A stretch of 64,000 nucleotides of DNA, taken from positions 19,210 through 83,209 of the forward strand of contig JBLHLC010000018.1 in NCBI GenBank assembly GCA_047619685.1, given 5' to 3'. Positions 1 to 8,466 of this stretch are shown here, in pieces. This DNA is from JABDJZ01 sp047619685 (GTDB taxonomy: Bacteria > Bacteroidota > Rhodothermia > Rhodothermales > UBA10348). Numbering within the stretch: the stretch's first letter is position 1; each line of letters begins with the position of its first letter. The position numbers were made by a program, and so were the translations under genes. The notes under the pieces are model-generated. The model was not told where the DNA came from. It saw nothing but the letters and a program-made list of their open reading frames with translations, and searched no databases.

Positions 1-70
1 TGGTCTCTGACGTGTTTCCGAGCAACTGTACGGCTCGGGTGGACAGCCGTTGCAGAAGACCATTCCGAAT

Positions 71-497
71 CTACCGGTCTCTGGGCGCCTTCTCCAACAA
101 CTCGACGTCCCAGTTGAAAATCACCTCCAGGCGCGCGTCTGGGCCTCGGCGATCTGGATGGCGATCTCGACGGCCTGGTCTACGGGCAGCGGCCTCTCTG
201 AAAGCCCCTCGTCCAGTTGCGCGCCTTCGATGTACTCCATAGCGATGAACGGACGCCCGTCCTCGGTCTCGTCAATCTCGAAGACCGTTGCAATGTGCGG
301 ATGGTGGAGCGCAGCGGCGGCGCGGGCCTCGCGGTAGAAGCGACTCCGATCCGCGTCAGAGGCCAGCATGTGCGGCGCAAGGAGCTTCAGCGCCACCGTC
401 CGGTCCAGTTGGAGTCCTCGGCCTTGTAGACCACGCCCATCCCGCCCCTTCCGACCTCGGAAACCACGCGGTAGTGAGAGATGGTTGTGCCAGTCAT
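71..497 (-). pseudogene. Ser/Thr protein kinase remnant (N-lobe joined to C-terminal tail)
   Basis: The reading starts at an ATG (minus strand, 497) with MTGTTISHYRVV and the glycine loop GRGGMGVVY, as in the intact kinases near 48 and 50.8 kb. About position 410 one base is missing, so the VALK lysine segment continues in another frame (MALKLLAPHML). The N-lobe runs to about FIAMEYIEG and the helix after it. At about 140 the sequence jumps, in a third frame, to a tail containing VIFNWDVELLEKAPRDR and a stop at 71. This resembles the last residues of PD40-type kinases such as VVVNWINEF of the 48.2-kb kinase. The catalytic loop (HRD), DFG, transmembrane helix and propeller are all missing. It cannot make an active kinase. 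Assigning the tail to the same parent kinase is inference. Confidence 0.8.
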
Positions 498-652
498 CGA
501 TTCTTCGGATCCGGGTTCAGTGGGTCTTCCAGATTTACGGCATCGACAGGCACGCGGCAAGCGCTGGTCGAACTCTGGCCCGGCAGACTGTCACACAGCT
601 TGGATTCCGCCCTTCGGATCGCCATCATGGCGACCAACAAGCCTTCCTGATT

Positions 653-1870
653 ATGCGCGCCCTACTCCCCCCAACCTGGCTGTCCTGCCTCCTCCTGGCG
701 CTCCTCTCGGCTCCAGTTCACGCCCAAACCACCGCTTTCACCAACGCCAACGTATTTGACGGGGTCGGGGAAACCGTTCTGGAAGGGACGACTGTGGTGG
801 TTCGGGACGGGCTGATTGCTTCCATCGGTGGCGCAGTCCCCGCTGACGCCAAGGTGATTGACCTGGAGGGCCGCTTCCTCCTCCCTGGGTACATAGACGC
901 CCACGTTCACATTGCCTCCATTGCTTCGCTTCAGCGCGCCCTTGAGTCTGGCGTTACAACGGCCAGGTCCGCCAATACACCGCAGTATCAGGACGTAGGG
1001 CTACGAGATCTGGTCCGGGCGGGACGCTTGCCGGGACCAGAGATCCTGGCAGCTGGCACCTTTGTCACACCGCATCCGGGAGACCGGGCCTTAGCCGACC
1101 CGAGACTCGCGCTCCTCTTCGATGAGGTCCAGACCGAGGAGCAAATCCGTCAGGTGGTGCGGATCAACGTGGAACGAGGTGCAGACGTGATAAAAACCAG
1201 AGGGACCGAGCGGGCGGGGCTCCCTGATACGGATCCGCGCAAACAGGTCTATACGCAGGAGCAACTCTCATGGGTCGTGGATGAGGCGTCCAAGGCCGGC
1301 CTTCCCGTTCTGGTTCACGCCCATGGTGATGAAGGTGCGCGGGCGGCCGTTCTGGCGGGCGCCAGAAGCATCGAACACGGCACCTACCTGACCGATGAAA
1401 CGCTCGACCTCATGAAGACCCGGGGCACATTCCTGGTCCCGACGTACACCGTCGTCACCGATCTCCTGGAGCCCGGTGGAGACTACGATGATCCGGTCCT
1501 CATCATCCGCGCGCAGCACATGTTGCCGAATCTGGAGCGTGCCATCCGGAGCGCCCACGCGAAGGGGATCCGCATTGTGGCGAGCACGGACACTGGGTAC
1601 GATGCCCAGAGCCTCGCGCGGGTGGGGACGGAGATGACCCACTTCGTCCGATTGGGAATGACCCCTTTTGAGGCGCTTCAGTCCGCAACCACGGTTGCCG
1701 CGGATCTCCTTCAGGTTTCCGATCGGACCGGTCGCATCGTAGAGGGCTACGAGGCTGATCTCGTGGTCGTGGCTGGAAACCCGCTTGAGGACATTCGCCA
1801 CGTCCAGGATGTGGTGCTGGTTATGAGCAACGGGGTCCTTGGAATGAACCGCCTTCCTTTCGGGAAATGA
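653..1870 (+). CDS. Exported amidohydrolase (imidazolonepropionase/prolidase-like)
   Basis: This 405-residue metal-dependent hydrolase has an N-terminal signal peptide ending near HAQ (residue 25), so it probably acts in the periplasm or at the cell surface. Amidohydrolase-superfamily landmarks are present in order: the DAHVH metal motif (H84, H86), the GVTT strand, a candidate carboxylated lysine in VIKTRG (K181), VHAHGDEG (H222/H224), SIEHG (H242) and the STDTG aspartate (D313). The C-terminal segment GYEADLVVVAGNPL is typical of the family. The ATG at 653 was chosen because it begins the signal peptide; the upstream in-frame extension has no family character. The substrate is unknown; relatives act on dipeptides and cyclic amides. 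The gene is intact, unlike the kinase remnants on both sides, and a truncated member of the same superfamily lies at the far end of the window. Confidence 0.88.
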   Translation: MRALLPPTWLSCLLLALLSAPVHAQTTAFTNANVFDGVGETVLEGTTVVVRDGLIASIGGAVPADAKVIDLEGRFLLPGYIDAHVHIASIASLQRALESGVTTARSANTPQYQDVGLRDLVRAGRLPGPEILAAGTFVTPHPGDRALADPRLALLFDEVQTEEQIRQVVRINVERGADVIKTRGTERAGLPDTDPRKQVYTQEQLSWVVDEASKAGLPVLVHAHGDEGARAAVLAGARSIEHGTYLTDETLDLMKTRGTFLVPTYTVVTDLLEPGGDYDDPVLIIRAQHMLPNLERAIRSAHAKGIRIVASTDTGYDAQSLARVGTEMTHFVRLGMTPFEALQSATTVAADLLQVSDRTGRIVEGYEADLVVVAGNPLEDIRHVQDVVLVMSNGVLGMNRLPFGK

Positions 1871-1953
1871 CAGCCGAGTGACGGCCGCGCCGACATTTGA
1901 CTCAGGGCCGGAATACGCCTATTGTCGAGTCTCCCAATGGGTTATTGGTTAGG

Positions 1954-2651
1954 ATGACCGACTCTCCCTCAGCCGCTTCCGAAATCCTGGCACAGGTCAT
2001 CGGCCTATCGCCTGACGAGAGAGATACTGCTCTTCTGGATCCTGCGGGGACGACGACGGTCTGAGTAGTGCGGTCCGTGCGATGCTGTCCGCGTTTGACA
2101 GCCTGCCGTCGGAAATGAGGGATGCCCTTCGCCGTGCTTCACTGGAGCCGGAGCCGGAGCAGGAGTCAGTGACGGTCGTTCCCCTTCCGCACGAGCTCGT
2201 TGGCTGCCAAATTGGCCGCTATCGTATCGAGGCCAGGATAGGGAGCGGTGGTATGGGGGAGGTGCTTCGTGCCGTCGATGAGCGGCTCGGGCGAACTGTT
2301 GCGCTGAAGGTCCTCCCGAGGTCGGTCTCAGGAAACGAGGCTGCCAAAGCCCGCTTCCTGCAGGAGGCGCGAACCACCTCGCGCATCGACCACCCAAACG
2401 TTTGCACCATATTTGAGGGGGACGAAGCGGACGACGGGCGACTCTTCATCGCCATGGCCTATTACCCTGGTAAGACTCTGGCCCAGAGACTCGAGGACGG
2501 CCGGGAGCTTCCCGTTTCGGATCCCCAGGCCATCCGGCTCTCCGAGTCTTACCTCTTCACCAAATTCGCCGTCGCCCAGGACTACCTCATCCTGGTCGAC
2601 GAAGAACGGAATGGAAACGTCTGGGTTTTGGATGAGCTACCGGAGTTGTAG
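1954..2651 (+). pseudogene. Second Ser/Thr kinase remnant, frameshifted and internally deleted
   Basis: The start at 1954 gives a kinase-type leader (LSPDERDTALLD) that hits a stop after a one-base loss near 2040. The correct continuation, CGDDDGLSSAVRAML, lies in the frame used downstream. That frame carries GRYRIEARIGSGGMGEVL, the VALKVLP lysine, IDHPNVCTIFE and LFIAMAYYPGKTL. After LEDGRELPVSD, near 2535, it jumps to FAVAQDYLILVDEERNGNVWVLDEL and a stop, which reads like the last blade of the extracytoplasmic propeller of a kinase-PD40 protein. HRD, DFG, the rest of the C-lobe and the membrane helix are missing. The leader is unlike the MTG-type start of the other kinases here, so this derives from a different paralogue. 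Kinase identity is clear; the origin of the tail is inferred. Confidence 0.78.
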
Positions 2652-2871
2652 CGGGGGCTCGCTGTAGCCAGAAGCGTATGAAGGGCCTGCCGGGACGCGG
2701 TACTGCAATCAGCGCGAGCCTGGAAGCCCATGGGCAGGGTCGGTGTCCCGAATCATCTCCCGAAATCCGGCAGGTCGCGCCGGTGCCGCTCCCTTGCGTA
2801 CTCTTGGGTTCGTGACCACTCGCTCGTGAACATGAGCCCCGCCCTCTCGCGGCGGGTCATCACCACCTGAT

Positions 2872-4029
2872 ATGATTCAAGACTCCCTCGGTATTGTCGC
2901 CGTCCTGCTGGCCGCGATCTGGTTCTCGATTTCGATGGTGAACGCTTTCCCTTGGGCGAAGCGGGCGTCCGCCATCATCTGGGTCATTTTCACCAGCGCC
3001 CTCTTGTCGAATCTGGGCCTGATTCCCACGGACGCGCCGATCTACGGGAGCCTGGTAGGCTTCGCCGTTCCTTTTGCAGTGTGTGTCATCCTCTTCACGG
3101 TGAACCTCAAGGATGTGCGCAACGCCGGAGGACCCATGCTGGCCGCGTTTGCGCTGGCCGGACTCGGAACGGTGGTCGGTGTTGTGGTGGCGAGTGTGGT
3201 GCTTGAGCCCCTGCTCAGCGGGATTCTTGGGCCGGACAGTTGGAAGCTGGCGGGGCCGTACACGGGCACCTACATCGGAGGCAGCCTCAACTTCTTCGCG
3301 CTTTGGACCGGGCTTGAAATCGAGAACCCGGACTTGTTTGCGGCCGCGAACGCAGTGGACAATCTCACGCTGTTTCCCCTCTACATGCTGTGGATGACGG
3401 TCCCGGTGTTCCTGGCAGGCCGATATGCGGTTGCCAAACGGTGGATCGCACCGGGATCGGACGGCAATCACAAGGATGCCGAGGCGCCCCCACTCGTGCC
3501 TCAGGATATTGCCGCGCTGTTCTTTCTGGCGGTCACGGTTATCGCCGCCAGTGGCTGGATCAATGCGAATTTGATCGCTCCGCTGATTCCGGGCATCCCG
3601 ACCATCCTTGTAGTCACCACGCTGGCGTTGATCCTGGGGCAATTCAACTTCGTCCGCCAACTCAAGGGAGCCTGGGAGGTGGGTGATATGGCTTTCCTGG
3701 TCTTCTTTGCGGCCGTGGGAGCGCTGATAGATTTCTATTTGGCCGTTGTGCTGTCTCCGGCGCTCTTTGCTTATGTCCTGGTCATTATGGCCGTCCACTT
3801 TGTGGTGGTATTCGGTCTGGGGTGGGTATTCAAGATGGACCTTGGGGTACTCACCATCGCGTCGGTGGCCTCCAAGGCCGGACCCGCACTTGTACCACCG
3901 GTGGCCGAGGCACTAGGCATCCGGCACCTGGTCTTGCCGGGTATCATCGTCGGGATGCTGGGCTACGCGATTGGCAACTACGTTGGCTTTGGAGTGGCGA
4001 GGGCCGTTCAGGCTCTGCTCGGGGGCTGA
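2872..4029 (+). CDS. DUF819 family integral membrane protein
   Basis: This 385-residue protein has about ten hydrophobic segments along its whole length and no signal peptide. It resembles the DUF819 (YjcL-like) family of putative transporters: glycine-rich membrane stretches such as GTYIGGSLNFFAL (about residue 138) and NAVDNLTLFPLYMLW, and the family-like C-terminal ASKAGPALVPPVAEAL segment. Length is normal for the family. A polar loop near residue 200 (DGNHKDAEAPP) probably separates two membrane halves. No substrate has been established for the family, so none is proposed. The gene stands alone between the second kinase remnant and the subtilase fragments and appears intact. Confidence 0.85.
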   Translation: MIQDSLGIVAVLLAAIWFSISMVNAFPWAKRASAIIWVIFTSALLSNLGLIPTDAPIYGSLVGFAVPFAVCVILFTVNLKDVRNAGGPMLAAFALAGLGTVVGVVVASVVLEPLLSGILGPDSWKLAGPYTGTYIGGSLNFFALWTGLEIENPDLFAAANAVDNLTLFPLYMLWMTVPVFLAGRYAVAKRWIAPGSDGNHKDAEAPPLVPQDIAALFFLAVTVIAASGWINANLIAPLIPGIPTILVVTTLALILGQFNFVRQLKGAWEVGDMAFLVFFAAVGALIDFYLAVVLSPALFAYVLVIMAVHFVVVFGLGWVFKMDLGVLTIASVASKAGPALVPPVAEALGIRHLVLPGIIVGMLGYAIGNYVGFGVARAVQALLGG

Positions 4030-4046
4030 GGCCTGGCCGCGGGGGC

Positions 4047-4695
4047 CTAGTCGTCGTGGAATTTCAGGGACACGGCGCGATTCATCGTGCCTGGCCATGT
4101 GCCCGATATTTCATCGTGCGCGGATAGTACGAGGCCCGCGGCCACCTGCGCCGGAGTGGCGCCCGGGTGCGCCGGCGAGTAGGTTGCGGCATCCACACTG
4201 TTGTTGCCGGCGGCAACGACTACTACGCTCCCGGCATTCACGGCGGCGACAACCTTCTCATCCAGCACGTTATACGTTGAGCTCTCGATATCCATCCCGA
4301 GGCTGAGGTTTATCAGCACCTGATCGGAATCCAGATGGACATTCGCCTTCTGGTGCATCACCATAGGTGAGAGCCGCGATCACCGTGGTGACATCGGTCT
4401 GCCCCTCGGCCGTGAGGACTTTGAGACTGTGTAGGGCCATGCCAGGGGCGACGCCGACGACCCCTGTGTTGTCATCTTGCGCCGCCAATGTGCCTGCCAG
4501 GTGAGTGCCGTGTCCGAGTTCGTCCTCGGGATTGCCGGCGCTACCGGGGTCAAAAAATGGCGCCTCTACATACAGGCTGTCCTCCCAGTAGACATCGTCC
4601 TGGCTGGTGAAGAGCATGGTAAAGTCCTTCTTCTCAACCGTCCGGATATCCTTAGACGTTACCCCCGAGTCAATCAGATATACGTGGGTCGAGGC
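4047..4695 (-). pseudogene. Subtilase (S8) remnant A lacking the Ser segment
   Basis: The reading begins abruptly at about 4695 inside the catalytic domain (STHVYLIDSGV, catalytic Asp), without signal peptide or propeptide. It continues through DELGHGTHLAGTLAA (catalytic His). A shift of frame near 4360 moves reading from VIAALTY to VMHQKANVHLDSDQVLINLSLG. The oxyanion-type segment VVVVAAGNNSVDAATYSPAH follows, then directly HPGATPAQVAAGLVLSAHDE, which resembles subtilase C-termini, and a stop at 4047. The block that should carry the GTSMAAPH serine is absent. Thus a 5' truncation, a frameshift and an internal deletion are all visible. It faces remnant B head to head. Confidence 0.8.
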
Positions 4696-4975
4696 CGTTC
4701 GGGAAGCCGTTGCGGCCGGCATCGTGGTCGTGGTGTCCGCCGGAAATGACGGGGTGGACGCCTCCACCTACTCCCCGGCGCACGTGGCCGAAGCCATCGG
4801 GTCGGGGCATACGATCCGAACGGAGCCTTCGTGAGCTACTCGAACTTCGGCCCATCGGTTGATCTCTTGGCGCCGGGCACGGACGTGGTTTCGCTTCCCT
4901 TTGATCCGCTCGAGGTGAACCAGAACTTGCGCGTCGTCCGCTCCGGCACGTCGATGGCTGCGCCCCACGTGACGG
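4690..4975 (+). pseudogene. Subtilase remnant B (Asn-to-Ser segment only)
   Basis: This fragment begins mid-domain with EAVREAVAAGIVVVVSAGND and DGVDASTYSPAH, then needs a one-base correction near 4815 to continue as GAYDPNGAFVSYSNFGP, DLLAPGTDVVSLP and SGTSMAAPHVT (catalytic Ser). It stops matching just after the serine motif, where the sequence passes into an esterase gene on the other strand. It differs from remnant A in the shared part (IVVVVSAGNDGVDAS against SVVVVAAGNNSVDAA), so it comes from a second subtilase. It has no start region and no Asp or His, so it is not functional alone. Confidence 0.78.
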
Positions 4976-5327
4976 CGTGCGGCATGACGACGATGAACTC
5001 CGGTGTCGCGCCGGCGGACGTGAGGCTGTCCAACGCGATCTGTATGTCCATCCCCTGGTAGGTCCCGTCGACCCACTCTTCTGGCCATGACGTGACGCCG
5101 TGCAACAGGTATAGAACCGGGTACTGGCGGCCCTCTTCCTCCCGGTAGGAAGGAGGCAGGTACACCAGCACCTTGCGAGCCGGGTCATCGCCCACCAGAT
5201 TGGACGCGAGACCCGCCGACAACACGGTGTCGACCTTCACCACGCTCTGCGCCGAACTGACGCCAGAAGAAACGAACGCGAGTGCGAACAGCAACACGAA
5301 CCCGAAGATGGGGCGGGACTTTGCCAT
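4966..5327 (-). pseudogene. Exported alpha/beta-hydrolase esterase, 5' part only
   Basis: The start at 5327 gives a normal signal peptide (FGFVLLFALAFVSSGVSSAQ). An esterase-D/Fes-like N-terminal core follows: RKVLVYLPPSYREE, YPVLYLLHG and a helix leading to FIVVMPHA at about residue 117. Near 4970 the match ends and the sequence becomes the reverse complement of the subtilase serine motif. The open frame runs on to 4836 by chance. The nucleophile (GxSxGG), acid and histidine are therefore missing. The gene lies 14 bases downstream of the threonine dehydratase-like gene, suggesting one former operon. CCGCAC-type bases shared by the two partners at the join could be microhomology, but this is a guess. 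Confidence 0.77.
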
Positions 5328-5341
5328 GGTATTGGGCTATT

Positions 5342-6304
5342 TCAGTTCCACACCATGGATCGCAGCGCGGTCAGGTTCAGATTGCCCCCACTCAGCACGC
5401 ACGCCACTTTGGCGCCCGGAGGCGGCTTCACGGCTCCGGTCAGTAGTGCGGCCACAGAAGCGGCCGCGGCGCCTTCAGCGACGAGCTTGCAGCGCTCCAT
5501 GATCCACACTACCGCGTTGAAGATCTCCTTCTCGTCTATGGCGACGATCTCGTCCACAAAGACCTTGCAGACTTCGAAGTTGTAGGTGCCGACCGTTTTG
5601 ACCGCCAGGCCGTCGATCACAATGGGAATGCTGTCCAGCGTGACGATCCGCCCGGCCTCAATGCTCCGTTTCATGGCCGGCGCACCTGCCATCTCGACGC
5701 CGATCACCTTAGTCTTCGGACTGATGAGCTTCACGATTTGGGCGCAGCCTGAAATCAGCCCGCCACCGCCAATGGGCACAATGAGGATGTCCAGATCAGG
5801 CACGTCCTCGATGGTTTCGTAGCCCACACCTCCCTGGCCAGCCACTAGCAAAGGGTTGTCGAACGGATGGAGGTAGGTCAGATTGCGCTCTTTCTGCAGT
5901 TCCAGCGAGTGAGCGTAGGCGTCGTCCCAGACGTCTCCGTGGAGCACCACCTCGGCACCATATCCCTGTGTAGCGCGGATCTTGGCCTGGGGCGCGCCCC
6001 TCGCCATGACAACGGTGGCTTTGATCCCGTAGACGCGCGCGGCTCTGGCTACTCCCTGGGCGTGATTGCCGGCCGATGAGCAGATCAGCCCGCGCTGACG
6101 GGCCTCCTCGGACATATGTGCCAGCACGTTGAGCGGGCCGCGTACCTTGTAGGAGCCGGCCTTTTGGAACAGCTCGGCCTTCAGATAAACATCCGCGCCG
6201 GTCTCCTCACTCAGTGTTGCCGAGTGGATGACCGGGGTCCGGTGGATATGCGGCGCAGCGTTGCTCCGGGCAATGTCAAAGTCTTCCTTGGTGAGGAATT
6301 GCAT
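5342..6304 (-). CDS. Threonine/serine dehydratase-like PLP enzyme (fold type II)
   Basis: This 320-residue cytoplasmic pyridoxal-phosphate enzyme belongs to the threonine dehydratase/serine racemase/hydroxyaspartate ammonia-lyase group. Visible landmarks are the Schiff-base lysine in GSYKVRG (K53), the SSAGNHAQGVA substrate loop, the PIGGGGLISG phosphate-binding loop (about residue 178) and CVLSGGNLNL near the end. Length fits the short form without the regulatory ACT domain of biosynthetic IlvA, so it is more likely a catabolic dehydratase or racemase. It uses an ATG at 6304 and precedes the esterase fragment by 14 bases. Whether it deaminates threonine, serine or 3-hydroxyaspartate cannot be told from sequence. 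Confidence 0.88.
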   Translation of the reverse strand: MQFLTKEDFDIARSNAAPHIHRTPVIHSATLSEETGADVYLKAELFQKAGSYKVRGPLNVLAHMSEEARQRGLICSSAGNHAQGVARAARVYGIKATVVMARGAPQAKIRATQGYGAEVVLHGDVWDDAYAHSLELQKERNLTYLHPFDNPLLVAGQGGVGYETIEDVPDLDILIVPIGGGGLISGCAQIVKLISPKTKVIGVEMAGAPAMKRSIEAGRIVTLDSIPIVIDGLAVKTVGTYNFEVCKVFVDEIVAIDEKEIFNAVVWIMERCKLVAEGAAAASVAALLTGAVKPPPGAKVACVLSGGNLNLTALRSMVWN

Positions 6305-6428
6305 AGGGCTTGGGAATCAGTCCGTTAGGGCAAATAGTACGGCAGCGAGGCATGATTCTGCGCGCCTCCTGCACTTTCTGACGTCGCTGTGCATTCTGTC
6401 GAGTTCGCCTCACATTCCACGCACCCTT

Positions 6429-6932
6429 GTGCTGCCCTCCAAACCTGAATCATTGACCGAACGCCGCATTCTCATCCTTGGCAACTCCGGCTCGGGCAAG
6501 ACCACGATGGCGCGAGCCCTCCAGGACGAGTTCGCTCTCCCACACCTCGACCTGGACTCCATCGCGTTTGGTCAGCCGGGCGAGCGACTTCCGCTTGGCG
6601 AAAGCAGGGCCGCGCTCAAGGCGTTCGATCAGACACACGACTCCTGGGTTATCGAGGGTAGCTACGCGAGCCTGGCCCGCGCCGCGCTCCCGTTCTGCAC
6701 CGAGTTTCGGTTCTTGAATCCGGGGGTCGAGGCGTGTGTGACCAACTGCGGATCGCGGCCGTGGGAACCGGAGAAATACGCCAGTCCTGAAGAGCAGGAC
6801 GAACGCCTGGCGTTCTTGTTGGAGTGGGTCCGTAGCTACGAGGATCGGGATGACGAATACGGTCTAGCCCAGCACCGGGGCGTTTTCGACGGGTTTGACG
6901 GCGTTAAGCGCGAGTACGCCGGTACGCGATAG
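6429..6932 (+). CDS. P-loop kinase-like NTPase (adenylate/shikimate-kinase fold)
   Basis: The protein opens with RRILILGNSGSGKTTMARAL, a Walker A loop as in small nucleoside or shikimate kinases. DLDSIAF and VIEGSYASL follow, as in the group of adenylate-kinase-like proteins of unknown substrate. The C-terminal part (FLNPGVEACVTNCGSRPWE, YASPEEQDERLAFLLEWV and the DGFDGVKREY end) is conserved in that group. The start is uncertain: no ATG lies close to the P-loop. GTG at 6429 or TTG at 6453 would give a normal length near 160 residues, while longer readings overlap the dehydratase gene upstream. It is divergent from that gene. A phosphotransferase role is likely but the substrate is unknown. 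Confidence 0.75.
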   Translation: MLPSKPESLTERRILILGNSGSGKTTMARALQDEFALPHLDLDSIAFGQPGERLPLGESRAALKAFDQTHDSWVIEGSYASLARAALPFCTEFRFLNPGVEACVTNCGSRPWEPEKYASPEEQDERLAFLLEWVRSYEDRDDEYGLAQHRGVFDGFDGVKREYAGTR

Positions 6933-7059
6933 ACAGAAGCCCGCCTTCTTTCGCGCTGATTAAGAGTGCTCACAAGGATCTCAGATGCTGCTCATGCACC
7001 TCACTGGGTGCTTTCGCACCTTTCGGGCAGTTTATCAGGGGAAGAGACAAAGGTGCGTC

Positions 7060-7548
7060 ATGAATAAAGCAATTATCGCCGGAGGGAGGGCCGTTGTCGC
7101 GCTTGTCGTCCTGGCCCTCGCGGCCGGCTACCCTGTCCGCGGGCAAGACGTCGATCCCGCGGCGGCGGCCTCAACCTCGATTACCCTCCCGCGCACGGCC
7201 GGAGCTGAGGCCGACCCGAGTTTCCTCTATGGTCGTGTGACCACCATAAGCAACGATACCTTTGAGGGCCGGCTGCGTTGGGGCGGGGACGAAGAGGCGT
7301 TCTGGGGCAACTATTTCAATGGCTTCAAGGACAAGAATCCCACGGATGGCACCACGTGGATGGCCTGTTGGCGAACAGATCAGACTGGCGATGCCCTCTA
7401 CGAAAATGTAGATGGTTCGGAAAAACTGCCGTTTGGAAGGCGCCGCGGAGAGCCACGGCTGTATCGACAGACATTTGTGTACGGCGCTGGGCTCTCCGTC
7501 GCCCACGAAAAACGCGCGTGGCATCGCGCTGATCCTCCTGGGGATTAG
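7060..7548 (+). pseudogene. 5' fragment of an exported protein of unknown function
   Basis: The ATG at 7060 begins a signal peptide (ending near VRGQ). It is followed by the segment YGRVTTISNDTFEGRLRWGG and EEAFWGNYFNGFKD, an N-terminal domain I have seen in secreted Bacteroidota proteins of unknown role. After about position 7345 the sequence loses that character, and the frame runs through low-quality, arginine-rich residues to a stop at 7548. A different gene's C-terminal part appears in another frame from about 7508. The gene therefore appears truncated and fused to foreign sequence. The exact breakpoint between 7345 and 7508 cannot be fixed by eye. Confidence 0.55.
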
Positions 7549-7834
7549 TGTGGTTCTCTTCACCTGGTTTGGCTTCGGATTCGTGGCCACCAGCAATCGC
7601 CTGTTCGGGACGGGCGAAATGTTCTTCGGAGTGCCCGATTCCATGGCAGCCCTGACCTGGATGCCGGCTTGTCACGCAGCGCTAACTCTTGTGCTGGCAG
7701 TTGGCGTCGTGCTGGCCTGGGGAAGCGGCTGGTGGGACCTATTCCGGCGGATGGTTTTTACGCTGGCATTTGGTGCTGTGGCCCTGCAATTCCTGTTTTT
7801 TGTTAACTGGAATTATCTCCCGATTGCCTGGTAG
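7508..7834 (+). pseudogene. C-terminal membrane part of a lost protein (possibly a serine hydrolase)
   Basis: From about 7508 this frame encodes three transmembrane helices (IALILLGISVVLFTWFGFGF, ALTWMPACHAALTLVLAVGV, FGAVALQFLFFVNWNYLPIAW) and a stop. This arrangement is typical of the membrane tail of exported beta-lactamase-like serine hydrolases in this phylum, in which FFVNWNYL-like ends are common. No catalytic part or credible start precedes it. It overlaps the tail of the preceding signal-peptide fragment in another frame, so the pair looks like a deletion chimera of two genes. The parent family is inferred from the helix pattern only. Confidence 0.5.
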
Positions 7835-7911
7835 GCCAAGAGGTTGCTCCAGTCGCGGGAAGACGTAGCTTGTCCGAGCTACTCGCCCACCATCCTTTGT
7901 CGGTACCAAAA

Positions 7912-8331
7912 ATGTCAGCAACCATGCTTGAAACAGCCGCGCAGTTCTTCGACGCTTGTGAAACAGGAAAAGGTTGGGAGCGATGCAGTTCCTACTGTCA
8001 CCCTGACGCTTCGTTTTCCTCGCAAACAGCCGTTTTGGCGGACGTCTCTACCGTGGAAGGCTACTGCGAGTGGATGAAGAATCTATTTACCCCGATTCCG
8101 GATGGTCATTACGAACTGAAGTGCTTCGCAGCCGATGAAGAACGCAGTTCTGTTGCCGCCGTCGCGACATTTCACGGAACTCAAACTGGTCCCGGCGGCC
8201 CCGTTCCGCCCACTGGCAACTCGATTTCTGCTGACTATGTCTACCACCTAGTCTTTGATGGCGATCGGATTACACACATGACCAAAATTTGGAATGACGG
8301 CATCAGTCTTCAGCAACTGGGCTGGGGCTGA
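7912..8331 (+). CDS. SnoaL-like (NTF2-fold) protein
   Basis: This 139-residue single-domain protein has no signal peptide. Its pattern (AAQFFDACETGKGWERC, CHPDASFSSQ, VEGYCEWMKNLF, then two strands ending HLVFDGDRITHMTKIWND) is that of the SnoaL/NTF2-like cone fold, which includes ester cyclases, hydratases and ligand-binding proteins. The ATG at 7912 was chosen as it begins just before the first helix; a second ATG four codons later is possible. It is intact, although the DNA just upstream is a gene chimera. No catalytic assignment is possible. Confidence 0.75.
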   Translation: MSATMLETAAQFFDACETGKGWERCSSYCHPDASFSSQTAVLADVSTVEGYCEWMKNLFTPIPDGHYELKCFAADEERSSVAAVATFHGTQTGPGGPVPPTGNSISADYVYHLVFDGDRITHMTKIWNDGISLQQLGWG

Positions 8332-8466
8332 CATTTCCGACGTGATCTATTTACTCAGATTCATCCGGGAGCACGAGTAGAGTCGGCGACCTCGGTATAG
8401 GGCCGAATGGGATATGCCGGTGTGCAGCCAGGCCCCTATTATGGGGGCGAACCAACACAATCCCTC

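Noticed and set aside
2753..2860. Minus-strand 35-codon frame starting MTRRERAGLMFTSEWSRTQE
   Set aside because: It has coding-like composition, but no family is recognised, it is very short, and it lies between two unrelated genes; it may be another gene end.
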